NCBI GenBank assembly: GCA_030765525.1
Contig: JAVCCK010000005.1
Span: 62,001 to 126,000 of the forward strand
Origin: Candidatus Lernaella stagnicola
Lineage (GTDB): Bacteria > Lernaellota > Lernaellaia > Lernaellales > Lernaellaceae
DNA: 64,000 nucleotides
Direction of reading: 5' to 3'
Numbering within the stretch: position 1 is the first letter of the stretch; the number at the start of each line of letters is the position of its first letter. A program made the translations under genes and the position numbers. Below, piece after piece: positions 35,838 to 45,028 of this stretch. A model generated the notes under the pieces. That model was not told the origin of the DNA. It saw nothing but the letters and a program-made list of their open reading frames with translations, and made no database searches.

Positions 35838-35981
35838 GAGCCGCTGTCGAACGTCGTTGTGGGGATGCTTTTTGCGGGCGTTCGGTGGTCCCCAGCCATC
35901 CGAAGACACGAAGGATCATCGCAGAATGGCGATCCTTTTGATACATTTCGTAACAGCCAAACACCAGCAAGCGCGGTACAC

Positions 35982-36460
35982 ATGAGCGAGGCTGCCGTCA
36001 AAAAATCGGCCGGCATTCAGGTTAACGAGTTGGCCAACCAGATCGGCGTCGCCGAAATCGGCGCCAAGGCGACCGCGATGGGCGTGGACATTCCGGCGGT
36101 CGCGGCGCAGTCGACGGTGGCGGAACGAACCAACCAGGTTTCGACTCTGGGCTATGACACCGCGAAGATTCTCGACGGTGCGCCGGCCAAAAATCTCCTG
36201 TTGCACCTGGAGCATCTGGGCCTGAACATCGAACACGTCGCCCAATCATTCGGCACGACGGTTGACCAACTCGCCACGGTGCTCAATCCGAACTCGCCGG
36301 CACTGCAAGTGCCGTTATTCGCCCATAAGATCGCCGAACTCGTTTTGCAGGACGGCGGCGTTTTCCGGGACGTGTCGGTCAACCTGCAATTGCCACTCAA
36401 GTGTGGAAGATCGACCACTCGAAGGACCCCAGCGAGGCGTTTAAGAGCGAGGACGAATAA
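35982..36460 (+). pseudogene. Unknown-function gene with apparent -1 frameshift near its 3' end
   Basis: The ATG at 35982 opens a frame reading MSEAAVKKSAGIQVNELANQ, then VAERTNQVSTLGYDTAKIL and helices up to VSVNLQLPLK at about 36400. From there the first frame loses sense and runs through a strong terminator. The frame one base away continues VWKIDHSKDPSEAF, then KSEDE and a stop at 36460, just before the terminator. One missing G in AAGGTG would restore a 159-residue protein. It is either an indel in the sequence, a real mutation, or programmed shifting, though no slippery heptamer is visible. No family is recognised. Confidence 0.6.
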
Positions 36461-36486
36461 CCGCTCACATCGTGACAAAAGAAAGA

Positions 36487-36525
36487 GGCTCGCCGGCCTT
36501 GCAAAATGGTCGGCGAGCCGTTTTT
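36487..36525 (+). terminator. Strong rho-independent terminator
   Basis: GGCTCGCCG and CGGCGAGCC form a perfect 9-bp stem around a 15-nt loop, followed by GTTTTT. It lies 26 nt after the proposed true stop at 36460 and before the OPT transporter gene. Confidence 0.9.
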
Positions 36526-36610
36526 ATGGGCGCAACTATCTGCTCCAAGCCAACCGGGACGGATCCACCGGATACGGAACCGCTCCCCCCGTGTGAGGAA
36601 AGGCGACGGC

Positions 36611-38503
36611 ATGATCAAGCAATTGGACGAAGAACAACTCCGTACGATGACGTTAGAGGAAAAGGACCGCTGGTGGCTGGCCAACTGTTGGAAAGGCGAC
36701 ATGCCGCAGTTGACCCTGCGTTCGGCCCTGACGGGCATGTTCCTGGGCGGCATTCTTTCTCTTACCAATCTCTACGTCGGCATCAAGACGGGTTGGACGC
36801 TCGGCGTGGGCATCACGTCGGTCATCTTGGCCTTTGCGATGTTCAAAGTGTTCACCAAGCTGCACCTGGCCAAGACGGATATCACGCTGCTGGAAAACAA
36901 CGCCATGCAGTCCATCGCCACGGCCGCGGGCTACATGACCGGTCCGCTGATTTCCAGTCTTACGGCCTATATGATGGTGACCGGACGCATCGTGCCGCTC
37001 TATCAAACCATGACGTGGATGGTTGCCGTCTCGCTGTTGGGCGTGCTATTTGCGTTCCCGCTTAAGAAACGTTTCATCAACGACGAGCAACTTCCTTTCC
37101 CCGAGGGCAAAGCCTGCGGGTACGTCATGGACGGCCTACACTCCGACGACAAGGCCGAAGGGGATCTGAAAACGAAAATTCTCGCCATTACCAGCAGCGC
37201 GAGTTTCGTTTACGCCATCTGGCGGTCGGAAGCAATTCTAGGCTTGATCAAGCTGAAAATCCTGGCCATTCCGGGATTTGTCGACGACTTCATTTACAAT
37301 CTCGGCCTCGTACCCACCCTCATGGGCACGAAGTTGTCGGACCTGACCATCCGCATGGAAACCGACGTGGTCATGGTCGCCGCCGGCGGCCTGATGGGTA
37401 TCCGCGTCGGCGTCAGCTTGCTGATCGGCGCCGTCGTCAACTACTTCATCCTCGCGCCGGTTCTCATCAAGCACGGCATCATCCTGCCCAACGACGCCGG
37501 AGTGATCGGTTTCCGGCAAATCTCCATGTGGTCGTTGTGGGGCGGCGTGGCGATGATGACCAGCGCTTCGCTGTTCTCGTTCTTCTCCAAGCCAAAGATG
37601 ATCCTTGCGTCCTTCGCCGGGCTGCTCAAGCGCGGGAAATCGGTCGACGTGCTCAAAGACATCGAGCTGCCGATGAAAGTATTCGTCATCGGCATTCCGC
37701 TGATGGGTTTCACGACGGTTGTATTGACCCACTACTACTTCGGCGTGCACTGGGTGATGGGCGCTATCGCTATTCCGCTGATTTTCGTCTTCACGCTGAT
37801 CGCGGTGACTTCCACGGGCCTCACGTCGATTACCCCCACCGGCGCGCTGGGTAAGCTCACGCAGCTCACTTACGCCGTGCTGGAACCGGGCAACATCTCG
37901 ACCAACATCATGACCGCCGGCATCAACGGCGAGGTGGCGGGTAACGCCTCCAATCTTCTGATGGATATCAAACCCGGCTACATGCTGGGCGCCAAGCCGC
38001 GGCACCAGGCCATGGGTCACGTGCTGGGTATCATCGCCGGATCGCTGGTCGCACCGCCGGTTTTCTACGCCCTGTTCAAGGGCGATTTGGGGAACCTGGG
38101 CACCGAGCAACTGCCGATGATCGCCGCGCAAATTTGGGTGGGCGTGGCCAAGATCTTGACCAAGGGCCTGTCCTTCCTGGACGTCACCGCGCGCTGGGCC
38201 ATCCTCATCGGGTTGATCCTGGGTGTCGGCGGCGAAGTCGCGCGCAGCGCGTCGAAGGGCAAGTTCTGGATTTCGCCGGTCGGCATCGGCCTGGCGTTCA
38301 TTCTGCCCTTCTTTACGAGCCTCTCGATGTTCCTGGGCGGGCTGATTTTCTGGATCGCCGGCAAAAGCATCAACAAGGAAAGCAAGTGGCACAAATACAT
38401 CGTTGAGAATTCCGAGACGATATGTGCCGGAGTGATCGCCGGCGGCGCTATTGCGGGCATTATCGTCATCCTGGTCGAGCAAGCCATCGGCGGCGGTGGC
38501 TGA
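36611..38503 (+). CDS. OPT family oligopeptide/metal-chelate transporter
   Basis: A 630-residue protein with about 14-16 membrane helices. OPT features: LTLRSALTGMFLGGILSLTNLYVGIKTGWT in the first helices (given as the segments LTGMFLGG and NLYVGIKTG), FPEGKACGYVMDG, MGIRVGVSLLIGAVVNYFILAP, NASNLLMDIKPGYMLGAKPR and the late GLILGVGGEV. OPT carriers move peptides, siderophores or metal chelates, coupled to protons. The ATG at 36611 is preferred, with AGGAAAGG upstream; earlier codons overlap the terminator of the preceding gene. Confidence 0.92.
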   Translation: MIKQLDEEQLRTMTLEEKDRWWLANCWKGDMPQLTLRSALTGMFLGGILSLTNLYVGIKTGWTLGVGITSVILAFAMFKVFTKLHLAKTDITLLENNAMQSIATAAGYMTGPLISSLTAYMMVTGRIVPLYQTMTWMVAVSLLGVLFAFPLKKRFINDEQLPFPEGKACGYVMDGLHSDDKAEGDLKTKILAITSSASFVYAIWRSEAILGLIKLKILAIPGFVDDFIYNLGLVPTLMGTKLSDLTIRMETDVVMVAAGGLMGIRVGVSLLIGAVVNYFILAPVLIKHGIILPNDAGVIGFRQISMWSLWGGVAMMTSASLFSFFSKPKMILASFAGLLKRGKSVDVLKDIELPMKVFVIGIPLMGFTTVVLTHYYFGVHWVMGAIAIPLIFVFTLIAVTSTGLTSITPTGALGKLTQLTYAVLEPGNISTNIMTAGINGEVAGNASNLLMDIKPGYMLGAKPRHQAMGHVLGIIAGSLVAPPVFYALFKGDLGNLGTEQLPMIAAQIWVGVAKILTKGLSFLDVTARWAILIGLILGVGGEVARSASKGKFWISPVGIGLAFILPFFTSLSMFLGGLIFWIAGKSINKESKWHKYIVENSETICAGVIAGGAIAGIIVILVEQAIGGGG

Positions 38504-38583
38504 GGCCATTGAGCGCCTAGCGCGAGGCAAATCGAAGGTCTTTGTTGCCGCGGGGCGCGCGGCTGCGTAGGATAGTGGTTCAC

Positions 38584-40824
38584 ATGTCTGCGCCAACCGC
38601 CGAATCTTCATGGGACTTACCGCGCTGGACCGCCGCGCTGCTGCTGGTCGTGGTGGCCGTGGGGTTTTATCCCTACCATTTCCGCGCCACCGGCAAGTGG
38701 CATAGCGACGGCGGCGACGGCAACCTGCATCGCGCGATTATCCGGCACGTCGCTGAGGCGTACCGCGACGGGCGCTTCGCCGACGTACTCGACGTGCCCT
38801 GGCACGCGCCGTACACCAAGGCGATCTACTTTACCGAGACCTTCCAGTTACCCGGGTTGCTCACCGCCCCGGTGACCGCGCTCAGCGATAATCCGGTCCT
38901 ACCCCACGATTTGATCACCATCATGGTGTGGGCGCTTTCGGTGTTGGCGGCGTATCTGCTGGCGCGGCGCTTCGGCCTGTCTCGGCTGGCGTCGCTGGCG
39001 GCGGTGCTGGTGATTTCGGCCAATGCCATCCGATTGCGGCACATCTACTTTGTAGCGATCCACGCCGTGGCGGCGTTTCTTTTCGCGCTGTGGTTCTTGC
39101 GCGGTTACGAAAAAGAAAAGCGCCCGATGCAATTGTTCCTGGCGCTGCTCGTGTTGCTGCTGCCGGCGTTCACCTCGGGATACCTGTTCCCCACCGGAGC
39201 GCTGCTTTTCGCGCCCTTCGTCGTGTGGGTCGCCAGCCCCGAAAAGCTCTGGCGGCGGGCCGTGTTTTGGGGGCCGGTGGCCGCCGCGGCGGTGATTTGG
39301 GCCGCGCTCTATTTACCTCAGGCCTATTTGTACGCCGACCATTTGGACCGTTTCGGCTATGGCGAAGAGAAACTCTTTTGGAATTCCGGCGTGCTGCTGA
39401 CCGACTTTTTCTGGAGCAAGCTGCATCTGCTGGCGGGGCAGTGGTCGCAGCGACCGATCTTGTTCGATCACGACATTTACCTCGGCTTCGTCGCCGTCGC
39501 GCTCGCTGTTTGGGCGCTTTTCGGGCTTGCCGCACCGCGCGAGTTGCCGCGCCCCTCCTTCGCGTTAACCGTCGCACGGCGGTTGTGGTTTTACCTTTTG
39601 CTTGTCGGCATCGCCTTGGCCGCCGCGGTCTATTTTGGCTACTTGTTTCTCGGCGGGGCGTTGCGGGTCGACGAAGTTCAGGCGCTGATTGTTAGTTTCG
39701 TTGTTTGGCCCATCTTGTTTCGCCTGCTGTTGACCGACAGCGCGCGCCGAATTTGGGCCGTGCGTTACGACCCGCGCTTCTGGTTCGCCATGTTGTTTGT
39801 GTTGGCGCTGTTGGTCGTAGCCGGGCCGTTTTTCAAAATCGAAACGGCAAAATTCGCCACCCTGCGCGGCCGGGCGATACTGGGCAATCCGGTGGGCCTG
39901 GTGATGTCGCAACTCCCCGGCTTCGCGCACATGCGCAGCCTGCCGCGCGTTTTCGTGTTCGGCTTCGTCGCGCTGGGCATGTTGGCCGGTTTCGGATTGG
40001 ATCGCCTGCGCACGCGACGCCACGGCCATTGGTGGGTGATAGGCGCGGCGGTGCTGTTGTTTCTCGACACGCTGCCCGTGTTTTTTGTGGGCGAGTGGTT
40101 TTCGCCGGTACCGAGCGAAGAGCCCGCGCCGGTCTACGATTACCTCGCCGCGCTGCCGCCGGGCGGAACTCTGGTGGAATTACCGCTGGGTCGGTTGGCC
40201 GATGTCGAGACGGATATCCCGGCAACCTTCGCCACGGTGTGGCACAAGCAGCGACTACTAGCAGGCTATTCCGGACGCGTGGCGCGTCATCGCCACCGTC
40301 TTGCCGCGCTGTACGAGGGCGGCTTCTTCCGGGAACTGTACGAGGTGTTGAGCGTTTCGGGAGTGAGCACGATCCTCATTCATCCACCTGCTGCAAACAA
40401 CAAGCGCCGAACGCCGCCGGAGCCACCGCCGCCCTGGCGCAAAATCTACGACGACGGCCGCGACCGCGTGTATCGTCGTCCGCCGCCACCGGTGGTATGG
40501 CGTGACGGCCGCGAACTCGAGAACGCCCACGCGGCGCTCAAAGGGAATGGGGATTTGCGTCTGTATTTGCCCGGCGTCCGACCGGGATGGTTCTACACGC
40601 GGCGCGCCGTACCGCTTTGCCTGAAAGTGATTGCCGCGTTTCAAGACGGTTCCAGCGAAACGGAATACGTGCGCTTGAATCTGGCCGCGTCGCTGTATCA
40701 TTCGCAGGACATCGAATGCATCTCGCCCTGCGTCGCCAAGAAACGAGGCGTGTGGAAAGTGAAAGTACTGACATGCGAGGGCAACGATCTGCGCGGTCTA
40801 TTCGACTACCCGCCGCGTGATTAG
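38584..40824 (+). CDS. Multi-pass membrane protein, probable GT-C type glycosyltransferase
   Basis: A 746-residue protein with about 11 helices in the first 500 residues. The first loop carries KWHSDGGDGNLHRA and later DVPWHAPYTKA, then a soluble C-terminal part (about 520-746) rich in Pro and Arg. The acidic-loop layout resembles membrane glycosyltransferases, but no diagnostic family motif is certain. The start at 38584 has AGGA 11 nt upstream. Its last 4 nt overlap the convergent lipoprotein gene. Confidence 0.6.
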   Translation: MSAPTAESSWDLPRWTAALLLVVVAVGFYPYHFRATGKWHSDGGDGNLHRAIIRHVAEAYRDGRFADVLDVPWHAPYTKAIYFTETFQLPGLLTAPVTALSDNPVLPHDLITIMVWALSVLAAYLLARRFGLSRLASLAAVLVISANAIRLRHIYFVAIHAVAAFLFALWFLRGYEKEKRPMQLFLALLVLLLPAFTSGYLFPTGALLFAPFVVWVASPEKLWRRAVFWGPVAAAAVIWAALYLPQAYLYADHLDRFGYGEEKLFWNSGVLLTDFFWSKLHLLAGQWSQRPILFDHDIYLGFVAVALAVWALFGLAAPRELPRPSFALTVARRLWFYLLLVGIALAAAVYFGYLFLGGALRVDEVQALIVSFVVWPILFRLLLTDSARRIWAVRYDPRFWFAMLFVLALLVVAGPFFKIETAKFATLRGRAILGNPVGLVMSQLPGFAHMRSLPRVFVFGFVALGMLAGFGLDRLRTRRHGHWWVIGAAVLLFLDTLPVFFVGEWFSPVPSEEPAPVYDYLAALPPGGTLVELPLGRLADVETDIPATFATVWHKQRLLAGYSGRVARHRHRLAALYEGGFFRELYEVLSVSGVSTILIHPPAANNKRRTPPEPPPPWRKIYDDGRDRVYRRPPPPVVWRDGRELENAHAALKGNGDLRLYLPGVRPGWFYTRRAVPLCLKVIAAFQDGSSETEYVRLNLAASLYHSQDIECISPCVAKKRGVWKVKVLTCEGNDLRGLFDYPPRD

Positions 40825-41651
40825 CGCTCCAGGCGGGCATCCAATCCGGCCATTTCCAGAAGCGCGTTAACCCGCGGTCGAATGCGTTTAGCCTCGTTCT
40901 TTGCGTCTTTGAGGGAGAGCCCCGGCAGCTTTTTCTGTAAATATGCCGCGTAACCCTCGCCGTTCATGCCGCTGGCCAAGCCCACGATCACCGACGCCTC
41001 AATCACGGGTTTCTCGATGTACGGTCGCGGTTTTTCGCCGCTGAATTCCCACACGACGATAGCCAGATAGGGTTCGACCTTGTCGCGGTATTCGGGCTTG
41101 TATTCAATCGATTGCCCGACGAATTCCACGAGCTGCAACATCTCCTCCACCGCCAGGTCCACACGTTCGATTGCGGCGGCAAGGGTCTTGACGGTCGGAC
41201 TGGCGATCTCGGTGGTCAATTCGTATTCCGGCATGCCCTCGTAATCGACAATCAAATGTCGGGCGGGCGGCTTGTCGGGGTCCAGCGGCACGGCGCGCAC
41301 TTGCAGCGTGCGCACTTCGCCGGGCTTGATCTCAAAGGTTTGCGTTTCGACCACGAGCATCGACTGAGTCTGCGCGGTCTTGTCCCGCATGATGGTCCAA
41401 CGTTTGATTGTCCAGGGAGCGACGTCGACGCCGGTCCATTCCACGCGCGCGGCAAACAGCGTGGCGTTACCCGAGCCCGAGACTTTGTGCACGATCATGC
41501 GCGGCGGTTCGGGGGGCGGAGCCGTATCCGCGACCGGTGGGGGTTGAATTCCTGAGCCCGTACCGGGGGCGCGCTTAATGAAGCAACCGGTGGCCGCCAT
41601 CATGACAATCCACGCCGCGAACAACACACAGAAGATATGTCGCCGATTCAT
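40821..41651 (-). CDS. Lipoprotein of unknown function
   Basis: A 276-residue protein with signal peptide and lipobox AATGC (Cys 23), then a Pro-rich linker (GIQPPPVADTAPPPEPP). A beta-rich domain follows (about 50-150; VHKVSGSGNATLFAARVEW, EIKPGEVRTLQVRAVPL) and a helical C-terminal part. No family recognised. Its ATG overlaps the stop of the upstream SUMF1 gene (ATGA), so the two lipoproteins are co-translated and may work together. Confidence 0.7.
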   Translation of the reverse strand: MNRRHIFCVLFAAWIVMMAATGCFIKRAPGTGSGIQPPPVADTAPPPEPPRMIVHKVSGSGNATLFAARVEWTGVDVAPWTIKRWTIMRDKTAQTQSMLVVETQTFEIKPGEVRTLQVRAVPLDPDKPPARHLIVDYEGMPEYELTTEIASPTVKTLAAAIERVDLAVEEMLQLVEFVGQSIEYKPEYRDKVEPYLAIVVWEFSGEKPRPYIEKPVIEASVIVGLASGMNGEGYAAYLQKKLPGLSLKDAKNEAKRIRPRVNALLEMAGLDARLER

Positions 41652-43054
41652 TCTTTTTCCTTCGTCTCACTTTGCAGCTTCTCCGCCGGCACGAAACCCT
41701 CATCCCCGTTCGGCAGGCGGATCCACAAAAAGTCGTCGCTACGGCCTGCGACAATCACCACGGTCCCGGCCGCGACACGCGCGACCACCGCAGCCTGTAA
41801 GGATGGCCCGGCATAAAGGTTCACGTCAACCGCGGTTTTCCAGACCGGCCCGGCGGGCGGCGCGGGCGCCGCAGGTGATGAGGCCGGCTTGTCCACGCGT
41901 GGCGTCGGCGCTGAAGGCGCACCACCGTAGGCGCAGCGAAAACCGAGGTGTCCATGACTTTCATCGGGCCGCAGGGCGAAGCGATAGGAGCCGGCGCGTA
42001 CGACTCGTTTCGTACCGGAGGCCGGACCACCGGGGTCCATGCCGCCGGAGCGGAAGGTGGCGCCGCTGTACCAGTCAGCCGTCCACTCTGCCAATCGTTT
42101 GCCGTTGCAGCGAACACCAAAGTCGCTTTCCGGCCACGCTTCGGAGTCGAACAACGACGGGATTTCCCCATCCGGCGCCGCGGTTCCGGCGGTCACCGCC
42201 GGGGCGCCGCCGTAGTACCGAGCTCCCCAGGCCGGGCCGCGGGTCGCCAATTCCAACTCGGCTTCGGTGGGCAGGCGGCCGCCGTGCCCGGCGCAATAGG
42301 CCTGCGCCTCGGGCCACGTCACGCGAACGACGGGCTTGGACCCCTCCAATCCGTAGCTCTCGGCTGAAATCGGCAACGCATCGATGGCGAATGCCGACAC
42401 GGTCACGACATGGGGCGGGATTTGCGACAAGTCCACCCCGCCCGGCCCTTCCACGCCGTCTCCGGGCCACACGTCGCCCATGAGGAATGTCGTCGTGGGC
42501 ATATTCACCCGACCGTCGGTGGCGGAGGGCGCCGGCGTCTTTTGCGCGGCGTATTGCTCCATCAAGTCATAGAAGGTTTGATTGGCGAAGCTGCTTTGCG
42601 GCGTCAGGTCGTTGCCGTAGTGTTCGGTAAACCACTGGCGATCGCGGAAGAAATCGTCGGTGAGATACACATTGCGACTAAGCGGCGAAACGACGACCAC
42701 GCCCACGTAGGACACACAGCCGGGAACCACTTCAAAGGAATAAGGCCGCGCCAGCGTGACGATGTTTACGCCGGTTTGGTCCCGGTACTGGAATTCACTC
42801 AATTCCAGCAGGCCGGACGACGCCTTGGCGAGGAAATAGCCGTCGGCATCAAGACCGGTCTTGAAAGTGCCGCCACTTGGCTGACGGAATTTCGCCCACC
42901 CTTCTTCCACGTCGCGCACCGGGGCGACACGGCCGAAGAACAGCCCCTTGGCGTCGTTGCTTTTCAGGTACACGGATTCGGGCAGTTGCTTGACGCAACC
43001 GCACGCCAAACCTGCCAGGGCTAGACTCAACAGCAGCGCGATAACGCGATTCAC
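41648..43054 (-). CDS. SUMF1/FGE-domain lipoprotein with C-terminal SH3-like domain
   Basis: A 468-residue lipoprotein (Cys at 18 or 20 in LACGC). An unknown N-terminal domain (about 30-150) is followed by a formylglycine-generating-enzyme-like domain (about 195-370; FLMGDVWPGDGVEG, VRVTWPEAQAYCAGHGGRLPTEAELELA, RVVRAGSYRF, HGHLGFRCA). A Pro/Ala linker and a bacterial SH3 domain (about 400-465; VNLYAGPSLQAAVVARV) follow. The active-site cysteine pair of true FGEs is not evident, so a binding role is more likely than sulfatase activation. The GTG at 43054 has GGAGG 8 nt upstream. Confidence 0.8.
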   Translation of the reverse strand: MNRVIALLLSLALAGLACGCVKQLPESVYLKSNDAKGLFFGRVAPVRDVEEGWAKFRQPSGGTFKTGLDADGYFLAKASSGLLELSEFQYRDQTGVNIVTLARPYSFEVVPGCVSYVGVVVVSPLSRNVYLTDDFFRDRQWFTEHYGNDLTPQSSFANQTFYDLMEQYAAQKTPAPSATDGRVNMPTTTFLMGDVWPGDGVEGPGGVDLSQIPPHVVTVSAFAIDALPISAESYGLEGSKPVVRVTWPEAQAYCAGHGGRLPTEAELELATRGPAWGARYYGGAPAVTAGTAAPDGEIPSLFDSEAWPESDFGVRCNGKRLAEWTADWYSGATFRSGGMDPGGPASGTKRVVRAGSYRFALRPDESHGHLGFRCAYGGAPSAPTPRVDKPASSPAAPAPPAGPVWKTAVDVNLYAGPSLQAAVVARVAAGTVVIVAGRSDDFLWIRLPNGDEGFVPAEKLQSETKEKE

Positions 43055-43065
43055 CGGAATAGCCT

Positions 43066-43104
43066 CCAAAACAAACGAACCCGCCCCTCGAGGGACAGGT
43101 TCGT
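43066..43104 (-). terminator. Rho-independent terminator after the TIGR04073-type gene
   Basis: On the minus strand ACGAACC pairs with GGTTCGT, with an inner CCCT/AGGG stem, followed by TTGTTTT. The T-run overlaps the region just before the ribosome site of the SUMF1 lipoprotein gene. Confidence 0.75.
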
Positions 43105-43130
43105 GATGGTGAACTTTAGTTTGTCGTCGG

Positions 43131-43520
43131 TCAGAATATATATTCGGGATTGATCGCCGGGTCCAGACTCGGCAGATAGAACGTCGTCACTTCGTAGATC
43201 CCGTCCAGTTCGCGGTAGAAAGTCCACGCCACACCGGCAAAAACACCGTAGGTCAAACCCGTGAGGAATTCGCCGACGCTTTCGCCTTTTTCCGCTTCGA
43301 TGACCGGCTGCTTGAGCAACTCAATGGGCCCGGTACCGATGTTCACCAGCCCGCGACCGAGTTTCTTAGTCGCGTCGAAGAAGGGGCTCGGATAAGGGCC
43401 CACGATCTTGCTGTAGCTGGAAATGATATGGCCACCGATATAATCGTCGGCCTGAGCCATGCCGGCGAAGGCTAAGCTGAGAAGGAGCGAAACCGCGATA
43501 AGCAAACCGATCCGTTTCAT
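43131..43520 (-). CDS. Exosortase system-associated protein, TIGR04073-like
   Basis: A 129-residue secreted protein with signal peptide (1-24, ending AQA). Conserved blocks follow: ATKKLGRGLVNIGTGPIELLKQP, given in two parts as KKLGRGLVNI and TGPIELLKQP, then GLTYGVFAGVAWTFYREL, DGIYEVTTFYLP and an ending NPEYIF. This pattern matches the small TIGR04073 family found in genomes with exosortase/PEP-CTERM-type systems; its function is unknown. The ATG at 43520 has GGGAGAAAA upstream. It is co-transcribed with the OmpW-like gene, 11 nt away. Confidence 0.75.
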   Translation of the reverse strand: MKRIGLLIAVSLLLSLAFAGMAQADDYIGGHIISSYSKIVGPYPSPFFDATKKLGRGLVNIGTGPIELLKQPVIEAEKGESVGEFLTGLTYGVFAGVAWTFYRELDGIYEVTTFYLPSLDPAINPEYIF

Positions 43521-43531
43521 CGATTTTCTCC

Positions 43532-44230
43532 CTACCATTGGAATGTGAGATTCAAGCCGCCGGAGTACGTCAGTGAGCTTTCAAGATCTTCCTTGAAGAG
43601 CATCACGTCGTCGGCCGCGAATCCCGCGATGGTGTCGCCGATAACGAAGTTTTTCCAGATACGAAGGTCCACGCCGATACTGAACCACGGAGCGAGCATG
43701 AAATCCACGCCGCCGCCGAGGTTCATATAAACGGTATTGTAACCGTCGTAATCTTCACCGTCGAACGCCCGTTGAACGTCGGGGTAGTCTTGGATGACCC
43801 ACATCAGCGGCATCCAACCCATACCCATGCGGTAGTAGGGTTGGACGAGCACGAAGTCGGCATCCCGGAAACGATCGCGCGGGTACAGTTTACCGGACAC
43901 GCCGATACCGCCCATGCCGCCCGTTTCCTGCCCAATACCACCCCAAGTGGCGGATTCCAAAATGGTCTCCACGTCATCGCCGGATGGATTGGTGGTAATC
44001 AGCGGCGTGAAATCAAGCTGAATGGAAAAATTGTTGGTGATGCCGTACCCGAAAAACAGCGTTCCGCCGAATCCCGGATCAAAGTTGTCGGCCATCCACC
44101 CCGTGTAGCCGTGGTAACCGCCATCGACACCGATGATAAAAACGTTGTCGACTTTTTCGGCGGCCGTAGCGAACGAAGCGGATGCCAAAAACACGAGTAG
44201 AATGACGGCTGCTAAGCTCTTGCGGCTCAT
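43532..44230 (-). CDS. Outer-membrane beta-barrel protein (OmpW-like or PF13505 type)
   Basis: A 232-residue exported protein. The signal peptide ends TAAE; alternating hydrophobic strands include GGTLFFGYGITNNFSIQLDF, split here as GGTLFFGYGIT and NNFSIQLDF, then YMNLGGGVDFMLAPWFSIGVDLRI. It ends SGGLNLTFQW, an aromatic C-terminus typical of outer-membrane barrels. It is likely a small 8-strand barrel of unknown function. The ATG at 44230 has GGAGGGAAG just upstream. It precedes the TIGR04073-type gene in one operon. Confidence 0.75.
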   Translation of the reverse strand: MSRKSLAAVILLVFLASASFATAAEKVDNVFIIGVDGGYHGYTGWMADNFDPGFGGTLFFGYGITNNFSIQLDFTPLITTNPSGDDVETILESATWGGIGQETGGMGGIGVSGKLYPRDRFRDADFVLVQPYYRMGMGWMPLMWVIQDYPDVQRAFDGEDYDGYNTVYMNLGGGVDFMLAPWFSIGVDLRIWKNFVIGDTIAGFAADDVMLFKEDLESSLTYSGGLNLTFQW

Positions 44231-44361
44231 ACTTCCCTCCGAAGCCTTAGCCAAGAAAGTCCTGGATAATTCACCTGATTGTCTTTTGGATACTTGGTTG
44301 CGAAAGAAAAGTCAAGGAACTTCTCTTTTTTTCGCCTATCAACAGAGTTATGGTACACGCC

Positions 44362-45027
44362 TTAAGAAGGCGCTTGATGTTTATTTCCATCGGCGTTTTC
44401 GGCGGCTTTTTTGTGGGCCGCTGTCTCCGAGTCCACAAATTTCTTGATGTAGTCGTAGCCGGAATACATCGTGTAGAAAACCGCCACGTACATCGAGATT
44501 GTTCCCACGTTGTGGTAGGTCAACCAGTCGAGCCAAGTCGGCACTAAGCCTAAGCCGAAATCGAGCGAACCGTGCAAAAGCAAGCATACGATGGCGATAT
44601 CCTGCCAAACGGTTTTGCTCTTTCCCAGATTGCTCGCGGCGATCACGGTGCCACGCGTACTGGCCACGCCCCGCAGGCCGGTAATTACCATCTCTCTTAG
44701 GATGATGATCAGCCCGATCCAGGCTGGCAAGCGGTCCAGATTGATCAATAATATCAAGGCAGTGGTTACCATCACCTTGTCGGCCAGCGGATCGAGGAAC
44801 TTACCGATATCGGTAACCTGACCTGTTTTGCGCGCCAAGTAGCCGTCGAGGATGTCGCTGAGCGCGGCAATCAAGAACACCGCTCCCGCCGCCACGCCGT
44901 AGAAAATCGTACCGCCGTCGGTGTTCAGGTATTTCTCCAGATAGAGAAATAGGAACAGAAACGGCGCCATTCCGAGTCGCCCCAGGGAAACCATGTTCGG
45001 GGTGGTCAGGAAGTCTTCTTGCTTCAT
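44362..45027 (-). CDS. pgsA: CDP-diacylglycerol-glycerol-3-phosphate 3-phosphatidyltransferase
   Basis: A 221-residue membrane protein of the CDP-alcohol phosphatidyltransferase family with the full signature D-G-x2-A-R-x8-G-x3-D-x3-D, seen as DGYLARKTGQVTDIGKFLDPLADK (pieces DGYLAR and GKFLDPLADK). It begins with LTTPNMVSLGRL, as PgsA does. It makes phosphatidylglycerol phosphate in the inner membrane. The start at 45027 lies one base after the stop of the upstream lytic transglycosylase (TAACATG), so translation is likely coupled. Confidence 0.93.
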   Translation of the reverse strand: MKQEDFLTTPNMVSLGRLGMAPFLFLFLYLEKYLNTDGGTIFYGVAAGAVFLIAALSDILDGYLARKTGQVTDIGKFLDPLADKVMVTTALILLINLDRLPAWIGLIIILREMVITGLRGVASTRGTVIAASNLGKSKTVWQDIAIVCLLLHGSLDFGLGLVPTWLDWLTYHNVGTISMYVAVFYTMYSGYDYIKKFVDSETAAHKKAAENADGNKHQAPS

Positions 45028-45028
45028 G

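Larger units (their letters stand above)
35676..35981. other. 306-nt divergent intergenic region between htrA-like gene and unknown gene
   Basis: No convincing gene. It holds a GACCG/CGGTC hairpin with T-runs on both sides near 35785, and a candidate promoter directed at the gene at 35982. Both neighbours point outward, so both promoters are expected here. Confidence 0.6.

Noticed and set aside
37238-38611. A 457-codon minus-strand frame
   Set aside because: It is the antisense shadow of the OPT transporter gene, with the same Arg/Asp/His-rich composition and no family match.
41648-43054. FGE-like lipoprotein as activator of the sulfatase-like enzyme at 12733
   Set aside because: The sulfatase-like enzyme lacks a Cys/Ser in a C/S-x-P-x-R motif, and the catalytic Cys pair of FGE is not evident.
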